From a bacterium MS4 (GTDB taxonomy: Bacteria; Bacillota; Clostridia; Oscillospirales; Acutalibacteraceae), in the NCBI GenBank assembly GCA_000752215.1, contig CCFG01000017.1, positions 434,001 through 498,000 on the forward strand: a stretch of DNA of 64,000 nucleotides, given 5' to 3'. Both the position numbers and the translations under genes were made by a program. Shown in pieces: positions 1 through 7,861 of the stretch (position 1 is the first letter of the stretch; the number at the start of each line of letters is the position of its first letter). The notes under the pieces were generated by a model, which ran no database searches, was not told the DNA's origin, and worked only from the letters and a program-made list of their open reading frames with translations.

Positions 1-2
1 GC

Positions 3-176
3 GCTTACACCTTCTCCGACAGCGGAGTCTACAGCAACGCCCTCCCCTACCACACCGAAATCCTCAGGCAGATGAAGGAAAGGAATGTCGAGGGAAGCGT
101 CAATACCCTGGTCAGGCATCTGCAGACCATCGAGTCCGACATGCATTCGCTTTTGGGAACGATGATGTCGGAATAG
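3..176 (+). CDS. GntR/FadR-family regulator, C-terminal fragment cut by the window edge
   Basis: An open frame enters from the left edge (first full codon at base 3) and stops with TAG at 174-176. It encodes 57 residues with no start in view. The helical sequence with a VxxHLxxxxxxM-like end resembles the last helices of the FCD ligand-binding domain of FadR-type GntR repressors. Directly downstream lies a strong promoter with an operator-like site for the aldolase gene, so this protein may regulate that gene. The DNA-binding half is outside the window, so the family call rests on a short stretch and on context. Confidence 0.6.
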   Translation, partial: AYTFSDSGVYSNALPYHTEILRQMKERNVEGSVNTLVRHLQTIESDMHSLLGTMMSE

Positions 177-221
177 GTCACGGCCCGCTGGAAATTATTT
201 TGCGCCGCGCGATTTTCTCTA

Positions 222-250
222 TTGACAGATTCTGCAGAGTAAAGTATAAT
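222..250 (+). promoter_or_regulatory. Sigma-A promoter of the aldolase gene
   Basis: TTGACA at 222-227 and TATAAT at 245-250 with a 17-base spacer, a full consensus match. Transcription should start near 257, about 120 bases before the GTG of the DapA-like gene. Confidence 0.85.
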
Positions 251-263
251 AACCACAAGATTA

Positions 264-276
264 ATTGTCAGACAAT
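264..276. promoter_or_regulatory. Operator-like palindrome ATTGTCAGACAAT
   Basis: A perfect inverted repeat (ATTGTC-A-GACAAT) sits just downstream of the expected start point, where a bound repressor would block transcription. The core TCAGACAAT recurs at the same place relative to two other promoters at 2683-2692 and 3749-3758. GntR/FadR-type regulators are encoded nearby and are the likely binders (inference). Confidence 0.65.
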
Positions 277-376
277 ATTACAATCATATTGTTATGCTTG
301 TTGGCCGCCGCTTTCGGCATAAAGCGGGCCAGATTCGTCCGATGTCATGTGATTATGATATTAGGAGGAAGTTCCA

Positions 377-1264
377 GTGGCAGAGAAGAAGCTCTATGGC
401 ATTATCGCTCCGCTCATCACTCCCTTTACAAAAGACGGGGAGCTGGATGAGGCACTTGTTGAAAAGGAAATCAAATATTTACTGAAATCGGGCGTTCACG
501 GAATCAGCCCCGGCGGCAGCACCGGCGAAGGAGCCGCTGTGACCGACGAGGAACTGGTCCGCATGATCAAACTGATCCGCTCGATCGACAGGGACATTCC
601 GATTGTAGCCGGAATTATCCGCAACAGCACCAGAGCGGCCGTTGCAGGCGCGCTGGCCGCAAAGGCCGCGGGCGCGGACGCGCTGATGGTTACTCCGGTT
701 TCCTATAACGTGCTTGTCCCGGACGACGAAGGCAACTACAGCTTTTACGAGGCTATTTCCAAGGCGACGGATTTACCGATCGTCATTTACAACGTTGTCC
801 CCCAGAATACCATTTCCGCCCCTCTGTTCAGCCGTCTGCTCAACATTGAGAATGTGATCGGCATTAAGCAGAGCTGCGGCGGCATTATGGCGTTTTACGA
901 AATGAAGATGGTAAACGGCAGCCGCGGCAAAATATTCAGCGCGACGGACGACATGCTGTATTCCACCTATGAGCTCGGTGCGGACGGAGCTATTTCCGCT
1001 ATTTTGACCGTATTCCCCGAGATCTGTGTAGAAATGTGGAACGACGTGCAGAATAAAAACAGCACCCATGCTCTGGAACTGCAGAACAGGATGTACGCCA
1101 CCTGGCAGGCAATCGCCGGAAACCAGTTCCCCATCCGGATTAAACACGCCCTCCATCTGCTGGGCAGGAACCCCGGCTATCCCCGTTCCCCGATCACCCA
1201 TATTGCGGAGCAGGATCAGAAAAGAATTGAAACCGCTCTCAGAGACGCCGGTTTCATTCAATAA
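377..1264 (+). CDS. Dihydrodipicolinate synthase/N-acetylneuraminate lyase family aldolase
   Basis: 295 residues, the usual size for the class I pyruvate aldolase family (DapA, NanA, KDG aldolase). The GTG start has AGGAGG 9 bases upstream. The family marks are visible: GGSTGEG at residues 46-52 (carboxylate-binding GxTGE), Tyr138 in VIYNV and the Schiff-base Lys164 in IGIKQS. It probably cleaves or condenses a 2-keto-3-deoxy acid with pyruvate. A lysine-pathway role is less likely, because it sits with a GldA-like dehydrogenase, an ABC importer and GntR regulators rather than lysine genes. It has its own promoter and operator upstream. Substrate unknown; family call secure. Confidence 0.9.
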   Translation: MAEKKLYGIIAPLITPFTKDGELDEALVEKEIKYLLKSGVHGISPGGSTGEGAAVTDEELVRMIKLIRSIDRDIPIVAGIIRNSTRAAVAGALAAKAAGADALMVTPVSYNVLVPDDEGNYSFYEAISKATDLPIVIYNVVPQNTISAPLFSRLLNIENVIGIKQSCGGIMAFYEMKMVNGSRGKIFSATDDMLYSTYELGADGAISAILTVFPEICVEMWNDVQNKNSTHALELQNRMYATWQAIAGNQFPIRIKHALHLLGRNPGYPRSPITHIAEQDQKRIETALRDAGFIQ

Positions 1265-1379
1265 TCCTTCTCCGGCACAATCCTTACATAATTTCCCTTT
1301 CTATTTTTATCCCCGAACCGATATGTTCCTGATTTTATTCATAAAGCTCACCTTTCGCATACTGTGACGACCGCTTCGG

Positions 1380-1415
1380 CCACCCGTCATTCTATGCGGG
1401 AGGTGAACTTCTTTA
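1380..1415 (+). terminator. Probable terminator after the aldolase gene
   Basis: CCACCCG and CGGGAGGTG form an imperfect stem (one bulge) around a short loop, followed by the T-rich tail TTCTTTATTTT. It lies about 115 bases after the stop codon. Confidence 0.5.
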
Positions 1416-1476
1416 TTTTCCCCACCGTGCAGCAGGCAGTATCCATCGGCCCCTGCTCCTCCCATGCCAAAAGCAA

Positions 1477-1505
1477 AGCATCCCTTCCGAAACGGAAGGG
1501 ATGCT
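1477..1505 (-). terminator. Terminator of the GldA-like gene
   Basis: A perfect 13-bp stem (AGCATCCCTTCCG with its complement) and a three-base loop. Read on the minus strand it is followed by TTTGCTTTTGG. It lies 40 bases after the stop of the minus-strand dehydrogenase gene. Confidence 0.75.
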
Positions 1506-1546
1506 GAAAACTTTGAAAAACTTTTCCCCTCATAAAGGGAGCCGGG

Positions 1547-2629
1547 TTACAGCATGTATTTCAGGTTGGAGCGGATCGCCTTGCGGAGCTTCAGATCGTC
1601 TTTGTCGGTAGCGTTCAGGATATAGTCCGTCAGCTTTTCCAAAGTCGCGTCGTCCGTGGAAATTCCGATTTCTTCCAAAGTGACCGGAACATGGATACTT
1701 GCGAGGAATTTTTTGATTGCTTCGATCTCTTCCTGCGGGACCCCGTTGACTCCCAGCTGAAGGGGGATTCCCAGGCCGACCAGCTCTCCATGCAGATACT
1801 GACGGCGGACCTCCTTGTACATGCAGCAGACCGCGTCGTAAAAGTTATGGGCAAGGGCCAGCTGCTTGCCGCCGGTGGAAAGGTTGGAAACCAGTCCGGT
1901 AAGCATAATGTTGCAGCAAACGATGTCCTCCACCAGATCGCAGTGCTCCCCGTTTACAAAGGCTTCATAGGCCTTCTGTGCCTTTTCGAGATAGTTGTCG
2001 TAGGTGTATTTCGCAACGACCGTCGCGGCGTCGGTATTGGCGCGGTTGTTGGCGGTTCCCAGCCGGATCATGGTAAACATGATTTCCGGGTTCTTTGCCA
2101 TCGCGTCCGCAATGCCGGAGGCGAAATAGCGCGGCGGGCAGTCGTCCTGGACGATCTCCAGATCGACAATGACCGCACTGACCTCGTGGTGCATAAACCG
2201 ACTTCCGTTGACCGACCCGTTTTCATTGTAAGCGACATAAAGGACGGCGTAGGAGGCACAGGTGGCGGAGGAAGTGGGGACCGTAATGATCTTCACGTCC
2301 GTCAGGTCGCTGGCGGCTTTTGCAATGTCTATGGTTTTGCCGCCGCCCACACCGATGATCACGTCAGCGCCGCTCTCGCGGACCTCCTGAGCGATCTGTT
2401 CAAAGCTTGCATCCACTGCCGGCTCGTCAAATGCCCTTACTGCATAGTCCACCCCGGCCTGCTGCAGCTTCATTCCCATTTTCTTCATTACTTTGGACAG
2501 CGTGGTTTCATCGCCTAATATGTAGGCTTTCCGACCGATGGACGAAGCTTCGGCGCCGATTTCGTCCAAAGCGCCGTAATACTGTATGTACCGCCCCGCA
2601 CCAAGTTGGATCGCTTCCCGATTATTCAT
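1547..2629 (-). CDS. GldA-like iron/zinc-dependent alcohol dehydrogenase (copy 1)
   Basis: 360 residues of the glycerol-dehydrogenase branch of the iron-containing alcohol dehydrogenase family. The NAD-binding GxGGGK motif is at 93-98. The expected metal ligands are Asp175 (SGIADAM), His261 (LALAHNF) and His280 (YLHGE). It should interconvert a small alcohol or hydroxy acid and a carbonyl in the cytoplasm. The gene stands alone on the minus strand between the aldolase and the GntR gene, with its own promoter and operator. A paralogue at 50459-51541 aligns without gaps and keeps the same metal and nucleotide residues, so each importer module carries one. After the Asp ligand these proteins read AKNPE or AKKPE instead of the ATWFEA typical of GldA, which suggests a substrate other than glycerol. 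Confidence 0.9.
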   Translation of the reverse strand: MNNREAIQLGAGRYIQYYGALDEIGAEASSIGRKAYILGDETTLSKVMKKMGMKLQQAGVDYAVRAFDEPAVDASFEQIAQEVRESGADVIIGVGGGKTIDIAKAASDLTDVKIITVPTSSATCASYAVLYVAYNENGSVNGSRFMHHEVSAVIVDLEIVQDDCPPRYFASGIADAMAKNPEIMFTMIRLGTANNRANTDAATVVAKYTYDNYLEKAQKAYEAFVNGEHCDLVEDIVCCNIMLTGLVSNLSTGGKQLALAHNFYDAVCCMYKEVRRQYLHGELVGLGIPLQLGVNGVPQEEIEAIKKFLASIHVPVTLEEIGISTDDATLEKLTDYILNATDKDDLKLRKAIRSNLKYML

Positions 2630-2680
2630 AAATCCGTACTCCTTCTGTATTGTAACATTGTTCGTTGAGCATACTGACTG

Positions 2681-2693
2681 ATATCAGACAATC
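2681..2693. promoter_or_regulatory. Operator-like site with the TCAGACAAT core
   Basis: ATATCAGACAATC lies just downstream of the minus-strand promoter of the GldA-like gene. It shares TCAGACAAT with the sites at 264-276 and 3747-3758. Confidence 0.6.
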
Positions 2694-2706
2694 TATGATT
2701 GTAAAA

Positions 2707-2735
2707 ATAATACCATCAATATCGGGAAATTACAA
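2707..2735 (-). promoter_or_regulatory. Sigma-A promoter of the GldA-like gene
   Basis: On the minus strand, TTGTAA (2730-2735) and TATTAT (2707-2712) are separated by 17 bases. Transcription would run towards the GldA-like gene, whose ATG is 78 bases from the -10 box. Confidence 0.6.
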
Positions 2736-2770
2736 CCCTTTTGTGAAAACAGGATGGATAAAATTCGGAT

Positions 2771-3505
2771 TTATTTGTTGAAAGCCTCTGGCGCGGTCTG
2801 TGTATCGTCCTGCCCCTGCACCAGCAGAGACATGTCTTCCAGCGCGATCAGGATGTGCGCTTCCATTGCTTCGGAGGCTTCGGCGGGATCGTGCCTGACC
2901 AGCGCCTGGATGATATCCTGGTGAGGCTTCACGGCATGCGTGCGATTTTCCGGAATGGAGTACGAGTGGGCGCGATAGGACCTGAGCGCATCGGAAATCT
3001 GCGCGTTAATGGTCATAAACAGCGGATTGTGCGACCCCTTCGCGATGCCGGCATGAAAATATTCGTCGTACATAATGATCTGGTTGATCTGTCCGGTATG
3101 AATGGCCTGCACAAAATTCTCGTGGATTTCCATCAGGCTGGCCAGCTCGTTGTCCGTCATGTTTGTGGCGCAGAGCTTCGCCATCATCTGCTCTACCGCG
3201 AGGCGTACTTCCATGATGTCCGCAATTTTATAATTGTTCACGGAAAACCAGTTCTTCGCAATGCTGGCCGTAATGTCGCGCGGCTGGGCGACAAACGCGC
3301 CTCTTCCGTGCTGAATATCCACATACCCCATCGCCTGCAGAATGCGAAGGGCTTCGCGAATGGTGGAACGGCCCACCTGAAGCTGCTGGCTCAGTCCGTT
3401 TTCGGAAGGAAGCTTATCCCCGGAAGAATAGTTCCCGGTAATAATATATTCTTTAATGGCCTCGACCACTTTGTCCGTGATGGAAACCTTTGTGATTGGC
3501 TGCAT
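2771..3505 (-). CDS. FadR-subfamily GntR transcriptional regulator
   Basis: 244 residues. An N-terminal winged helix-turn-helix (LPSENGLSQQLQVGRSTIREAL region, residues about 30-65) is followed by an all-helical FCD effector domain with the usual D-x-x-x-H and later His metal-site residues (YDEYFH, KPHQD, EAHIL). The ATG at 3505 is preferred because GAGAGGGGTG lies upstream of it. A TTG at 3526 would add seven residues. It lies between the GldA-like gene and the divergent Liv operon, both of which carry the TCAGACAAT site, so it is the prime candidate repressor of this module (inference). Confidence 0.88.
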   Translation of the reverse strand: MQPITKVSITDKVVEAIKEYIITGNYSSGDKLPSENGLSQQLQVGRSTIREALRILQAMGYVDIQHGRGAFVAQPRDITASIAKNWFSVNNYKIADIMEVRLAVEQMMAKLCATNMTDNELASLMEIHENFVQAIHTGQINQIIMYDEYFHAGIAKGSHNPLFMTINAQISDALRSYRAHSYSIPENRTHAVKPHQDIIQALVRHDPAEASEAMEAHILIALEDMSLLVQGQDDTQTAPEAFNK

Positions 3506-3708
3506 GCAGCAGAACACCCCTCTCAATATAAAGGAAACGTATCGTTAAAAATAATTATAAAATGTTTGAAAGAAAAAAGCAACTAAGAACTTCATGATTT
3601 AAGCCAAATCTGCATCTTTTGTCAGATCTCCTTACAAATCATTTTTAAATATTGCACATAAAAAATCTAAAAGATTAAAAATAAATATATAATTGACTTA
3701 AAACACTC
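3506..3708. other. AT-rich divergent regulatory region
   Basis: About 200 bases of AT-rich DNA between the GntR gene and the promoter of the Liv operon. No open frame with a ribosome site is visible. A half-site TTGTCAGA occurs at 3619-3626, which could allow self-control of the regulator. Its own promoter was not identified with confidence. Confidence 0.4.
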
Positions 3709-3737
3709 TTGACAGATGGAATTTACTCTCGTATAAT
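3709..3737 (+). promoter_or_regulatory. Sigma-A promoter of Liv operon 1
   Basis: TTGACA at 3709-3714 and TATAAT at 3732-3737 with a 17-base spacer, a full consensus match. The operator-like site begins 9 bases after the -10 box. Confidence 0.85.
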
Positions 3738-3746
3738 TTACGTATG

Positions 3747-3758
3747 TTATCAGACAAT
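3747..3758. promoter_or_regulatory. Operator-like site TTATCAGACAAT
   Basis: Same core and same placement after the -10 box as the sites in front of the aldolase and dehydrogenase genes. A further ATCATATGAT palindrome follows directly. Confidence 0.62.
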
Positions 3759-3839
3759 CATATGATTTTATGATCTTACAAATCGGCGTGAAGGTCTTCG
3801 CGTACCCCATTCAGTATTATTTTAGGAGGAGAAAAAACA

Positions 3840-5090
3840 ATGAAAAAGGTCGAAACTATGAGTGCACACGGCGCAACCACTATCAGCAAAAGTTGGTTCA
3901 GGAAGATCACGGCTTTGGTAATGGCATTATGTTTGACACTTTCCTATGGGTGCGCGGGCAATTCACAGTCGTCGGACGCTTCCGGCAGCCCGAGCACGGC
4001 AAATTCCGCTGCAGAGCAGAAGTTTGACGGCAAAATCACCATCGGCGTTTCCGCAGGTATTACCGGAAGCATCCCGATGGCCGGCGAAAGAACGCTGCAG
4101 GGCGTAAAAATGGCGGTTGAGGAAATCAACGCCAAGGGCGGCGTACTGGGCAAGGAACTGGTGATTGAAGTCGCGGACGACCAGTCCAATCAGAGCGTCG
4201 TTATCAACGCAGTCAACAAACTGGCCAGCAACCCCGACGTGGTCGCCATTATCGGGCCCCATCTGAGCGGCAGCGTCATGGCGGCCAGCGACACTTTGAA
4301 AAAGGCAAAGGTTCCGTTCCTTTCACAGGGAACCAGCCCGAAGCTGAGGAAGATCGGCAACGAGTATCTGTTTAAAATCAGACCCTGCGACGCGATTTCC
4401 GCAGAAGTCGCCGCCAAATACGCAGTCGAGGATCTGGGCGCCAAGAAGGTCGGCATCTCCTACAACAATAACGACTTCGGCGTAGGCGGCAAGGGCGTTA
4501 TCGAAGAATACCTTACCAAGGTCGGCGTCCCCTTTGTTTCCGAAGGACACAACTCCGGCGACAAGGACCTGACCGGTCAGATCATGAAGCTGAAAAACGA
4601 AAATGTCGACGCCGTGATTTCCTGGACGGACGACGCGGAATCAGCACTGACAGCGCGTCAGTTCTATGAGCTTAACCTGAACAAGCCTGTCATCACCTCC
4701 ACCGCCACCTCCACACAGCAGGTTCTTGACCTGATCGATGAAAAGGCCGTCGAAGGTTTCTACAGCGTATGCGATTTCGTAATTACCGACCCGTCCGCGG
4801 AAGTACAGGACTTTGCAAAACGCTTTAAAGAGAAATACGGGATTGCCCCGGATCAGTACGCGGGCAACAACTACAGCGTCACTTACCTGCTTGCGGACGC
4901 GATCACCCGCGCCGGAAAAGCCGACAGGGAATCCATCCGCGAAGCTCTGGCCAGTACCAAAGGCGTTTCGGGATTATCCGGTACATATACAAACGACAGC
5001 AACAACGAGCTGATCCACGAGTGCAAGCTGGTTCAGATCAAGAGCAAGGTTCCTCAGGTTATCAAGACGATTTCTGTTGACGTAAAGTAA
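3840..5090 (+). CDS. Liv-type ABC transporter substrate-binding lipoprotein (system 1)
   Basis: 416 residues of the type I periplasmic-binding fold used by hydrophobic amino acid (HAAT) importers. A basic start and hydrophobic stretch end in the lipobox LSYGC (Cys38), followed by a Ser/Ala/Gly linker, so the mature protein should be anchored outside the membrane. The ATG has AGGAGG upstream. It is the first gene of a five-gene importer and is separated from the permease genes by a hairpin with a T-run. The family binds branched-chain amino acids but also many other small acids and amides. The neighbouring dehydrogenase and aldolase point to a catabolic substrate, identity unknown. Confidence 0.92.
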   Translation: MKKVETMSAHGATTISKSWFRKITALVMALCLTLSYGCAGNSQSSDASGSPSTANSAAEQKFDGKITIGVSAGITGSIPMAGERTLQGVKMAVEEINAKGGVLGKELVIEVADDQSNQSVVINAVNKLASNPDVVAIIGPHLSGSVMAASDTLKKAKVPFLSQGTSPKLRKIGNEYLFKIRPCDAISAEVAAKYAVEDLGAKKVGISYNNNDFGVGGKGVIEEYLTKVGVPFVSEGHNSGDKDLTGQIMKLKNENVDAVISWTDDAESALTARQFYELNLNKPVITSTATSTQQVLDLIDEKAVEGFYSVCDFVITDPSAEVQDFAKRFKEKYGIAPDQYAGNNYSVTYLLADAITRAGKADRESIREALASTKGVSGLSGTYTNDSNNELIHECKLVQIKSKVPQVIKTISVDVK

Positions 5091-5098
5091 GTGCACTT

Positions 5099-5146
5099 CC
5101 CGCCTGTTGTTGCATCTTGCGCCGCAGCAACAGGCGGCTTTTTTAT
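5099..5146 (+). terminator. Intra-operon terminator/attenuator after the binding-protein gene
   Basis: A 14-bp stem with one G-T pair (CCGCCTGTTGTTGC against GCAGCAACAGGCGG), a ten-base loop and the tail CTTTTTTAT. It begins nine bases after the binding-protein stop codon, inside the operon. Partial termination here would give more binding protein than membrane components. Confidence 0.8.
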
Positions 5147-5174
5147 GACAATATGGAAAGAAGATGAAAAAACA

Positions 5175-6053
5175 ATGCTGGAAAGCGTCTTGCAATTAAT
5201 CGTCAGCGGCATTGCCATGGGCTTTATCTACGCCCTGGTCGGCATTGAATACACTCTGGTGTGGAATTCAACTGGTCTTTTGAATTTCAGCCATGACAAA
5301 TTCATTATGCTGAGCGCCTATATCTTTGCGGGTACCTTCGTAATCAGAATGGGCCTTCCCCCCGCGATCGGAGTCATCGCATCCCTTCTGGTGATGTTTC
5401 TTTTCGGCGTGCTGGTGGCAGTCGGGATCTTCAATCCCCTGCGCAGCATGGCCTCCCCTATTTTCGCCGTTATGGGCACCGTAGTGCTTGGACGGATTCT
5501 CTCTGAAATGGTGCGCCTGATCTGGGGGCCCATTCCCTTCACCCTTCCGAATTATCTGACGGGGACCTATCAGGTCGGAAATATTGTGATCGGCCGCGTC
5601 AATATCTGGATTATCGTCATATCCTCTCTGCTGGTCGCCGCACTGCAGATCTTTTTCAAGACGACCAAAACGGGAAAAGCCATGCGGTGCGTACAGCAGA
5701 ACAAAAAAGCCGCCACGCTGATGGGAATTGACGTCAGCAGAAACATCGTGTTCACCATCGTGCTCAGTTCCCTGGTTTGTACGGTCATCGGCATGCTGGT
5801 CATCCCGCTGTTCACAGTGGATACCGCCATGGCAAATATGATCGGGCTCAAGGGCTTTTCCTCCGGCGTCATCGGCGGCTTCGGCTACCTGCCCGGCGTC
5901 ATCGCGGGCGGCGTTTTCCTTGGCGTGCTGGAAAATTTCAGCACCCTTGTGCTTCCTGCCGTTTATAAGGACTGTGTCGGATTCGTGCTCATGATCATCT
6001 TCCTGCTGGTCCGTCCGTCCGGCATCTTGGGACACCGGAAAAACCTGCGTTAG
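5175..6053 (+). CDS. livH: Liv-type ABC permease LivH (system 1)
   Basis: 292 residues from the ATG at 5175, which has GGAAAGAAG upstream. The longer frame back to 5091 would run through the terminator hairpin. The protein is strongly hydrophobic with about eight membrane spans. It carries LivH-family stretches near the start (VSGIAMGFIYALVGIEY, GLLNFSH) and GLKGFSSGVIGGFGYLPG near the C-terminus. It should form the channel with LivM. The LivH protein of system 2 (48241-49110) is closely similar along its whole length. Confidence 0.93.
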   Translation: MLESVLQLIVSGIAMGFIYALVGIEYTLVWNSTGLLNFSHDKFIMLSAYIFAGTFVIRMGLPPAIGVIASLLVMFLFGVLVAVGIFNPLRSMASPIFAVMGTVVLGRILSEMVRLIWGPIPFTLPNYLTGTYQVGNIVIGRVNIWIIVISSLLVAALQIFFKTTKTGKAMRCVQQNKKAATLMGIDVSRNIVFTIVLSSLVCTVIGMLVIPLFTVDTAMANMIGLKGFSSGVIGGFGYLPGVIAGGVFLGVLENFSTLVLPAVYKDCVGFVLMIIFLLVRPSGILGHRKNLR

Positions 6054-6070
6054 AAAGGAGAATGCCGGAT

Positions 6071-7069
6071 ATGAAAAAAGTTAAAATTGCACTGATGGCT
6101 CTGGTTCTCGTTTTGCTGATTGCATTCCCTCTGTTTGACAGCAATCTTTATCACCAGCAGCTGATGAACCAGGTGTTTGTCAATATCATAGTGGTCATGG
6201 GCCTGAACTTTATTACCGGCCTGACCGGCCAGATGAATCTGGGCACGGCGGGTATTTTCGCGTTGGGCGCCTACGGCTCCGCGCTGATGTGCACCAAGCT
6301 GGGCACCCCGGTCTGGCTCGGCTTCCCGATTGCCATTGTGATCGGCTTCCTGATCGGAAGAGGGCTCGGCTACCCCAGCCTGCGTGTGAAGGGCGTCTAT
6401 CTGTCGCTGACCACGATCGGCTTCAGCGAGGTCGTCAGGCTGATTCTCACCAACGCCATCGACTTTACGGGGGGCTCCCAGGGCGTCCAGAACATCCCCT
6501 TCCTGAATCTGTTCGGGTTTGAATTCAACACGCCGTTCAAAATCTACTATCTCTATTTCGCGCTCACAATCATCATGGCCATCGCGGCGGCGAGAATCGT
6601 CTCCTCCAAATGGGGCAGGGTCTTCAAAGCCATCCGCGACAACAGCGACGCGGTGGAGGCGTGCGGAATCGACGTCGCGAACCTGAAAATCCTGGCCTTT
6701 ACAATGGCGGCCGTTTACGGCTGCATCGGCGGTTTCCTGTATACCCACATGATGGGCTACATCAACCCGACGGCGTTCAATCAGGACCTGTCGGTAAACT
6801 ACCTTGTTATGATGATGATCGGCGGTATCGGCTCCGTAGCGGGAAACGTACTGGGCGCCGTCATGGTAACCCTTTTACCGGAAATCCTGCGCTTTATGCA
6901 GAATTACTACTGGCTGATTTTCAGTATTATCACGCTGATTTTCGCAGTGTTCCTGCCGTACGGCATTGTGTCCCTTTTCAAGAAATCGGAAAGGCAGGAA
7001 AGGCATTTCGATATATTCCATTCCATTAAGAAAGCCCGGGAAATATGGGGAGGAAGGATCGCCAAATGA
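6071..7069 (+). CDS. livM: Liv-type ABC permease LivM (system 1)
   Basis: 332 residues from the ATG at 6071, ten bases after AAAGGAG. An upstream ATG at 6062 is only one base from that ribosome site and less likely. The protein has many membrane spans and LivM signatures: GLNFITGLTGQMNLGTAGIF in the first third and MIGGIGSVAGNVLGA in the last. It pairs with LivH. Its stop codon overlaps the ATPase start by four bases (ATGA), so the two are translationally coupled. Confidence 0.92.
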   Translation: MKKVKIALMALVLVLLIAFPLFDSNLYHQQLMNQVFVNIIVVMGLNFITGLTGQMNLGTAGIFALGAYGSALMCTKLGTPVWLGFPIAIVIGFLIGRGLGYPSLRVKGVYLSLTTIGFSEVVRLILTNAIDFTGGSQGVQNIPFLNLFGFEFNTPFKIYYLYFALTIIMAIAAARIVSSKWGRVFKAIRDNSDAVEACGIDVANLKILAFTMAAVYGCIGGFLYTHMMGYINPTAFNQDLSVNYLVMMMIGGIGSVAGNVLGAVMVTLLPEILRFMQNYYWLIFSIITLIFAVFLPYGIVSLFKKSERQERHFDIFHSIKKAREIWGGRIAK

Positions 7070-7845
7070 AGACAATATTAAGAACTGAAAATGTTGTAAA
7101 AAACTTTTCCGGGCTGGTCGCGGTACGTGATTTGTCCTTCGAAATGGCTGAACGGAACATCCACGCGCTGATCGGGCCTAACGGGTCCGGAAAAACCACG
7201 ACCATCAACATGATTACCGGCGCTTTTCCGGTAACGAGCGGCCGGATTTTCTACGGGGACACCGAAATCAGCGGAATGCCCACTTATCAGATCGCCCGGC
7301 TGGGGATCGGAAGGACGTTCCAGAACCTGAAGCTGTTCCATTCCATGACGGTGATGGAAAACCTGATGGTAGGCGGCCACCAGATGATGCCCGCCGGCAT
7401 TTTCCGCTTTCTGGTGGACCCCGCCAAAAGCAGACAGGAAGAAAAGCAGGTGGAGGAAAAGGCAAAGCAGGTTCTGGATTTTATCGGCATGTACGACCTG
7501 AAGGACGAAAAAGTTTCGTCGCTGCCGTACGGACGCCAGAAAATGACTGAGCTGGGCCGCGCGCTGATGATGGACCCCAAGCTGCTTTTCCTTGACGAGC
7601 CCGCGGCCGGACTGAACCCTTCCGAGCGTGTGGAGTTCGTCAATATCATGCTGAAGACCTTCGACCTTGGGATCGACCTGTTCCTGATTGAACACAACAT
7701 GGACGTCGTCATGAACATTTGCAGCCGGATCACCGTTCTGAACTTCGGTGCAAAAATCGCAGAGGGTACGCCGGATGAAATTAAGAACAACGAGGAAGTC
7801 ATCAAGGCATATCTGGGCAACAGATACCAGGCCGAGAAAGCCTAA
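7066..7845 (+). CDS. livG: Liv-type ABC ATPase LivG (system 1)
   Basis: 259 residues. Walker A GPNGSGKT is at 37-44, the signature is LPYGRQ (LivG-type), Walker B is LLFLDEP and the switch His is in LIEHNMD. The ATG at 7066 has GGAGGAAGG upstream and overlaps the livM stop. It should power import as a heterodimer with the following LivF. Confidence 0.93.
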   Translation: MKTILRTENVVKNFSGLVAVRDLSFEMAERNIHALIGPNGSGKTTTINMITGAFPVTSGRIFYGDTEISGMPTYQIARLGIGRTFQNLKLFHSMTVMENLMVGGHQMMPAGIFRFLVDPAKSRQEEKQVEEKAKQVLDFIGMYDLKDEKVSSLPYGRQKMTELGRALMMDPKLLFLDEPAAGLNPSERVEFVNIMLKTFDLGIDLFLIEHNMDVVMNICSRITVLNFGAKIAEGTPDEIKNNEEVIKAYLGNRYQAEKA

Positions 7846-7861
7846 AGGAGGAGGTTGAACC

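Noticed and set aside
377-1264. Lysine-biosynthetic DapA or sialic acid lyase for the legionaminic pathway
   Set aside because: The gene is in a regulated catabolic context, far from lysine genes and from the leg/neu operon; only the family call is supported.
1691-2518. 275-residue open frame opposite the GldA-like gene
   Set aside because: Antisense shadow without ribosome site.
5091-5174. Upstream extension of livH
   Set aside because: It would translate the terminator hairpin; the ATG at 5175 has a ribosome site and matches the LivH start of system 2.
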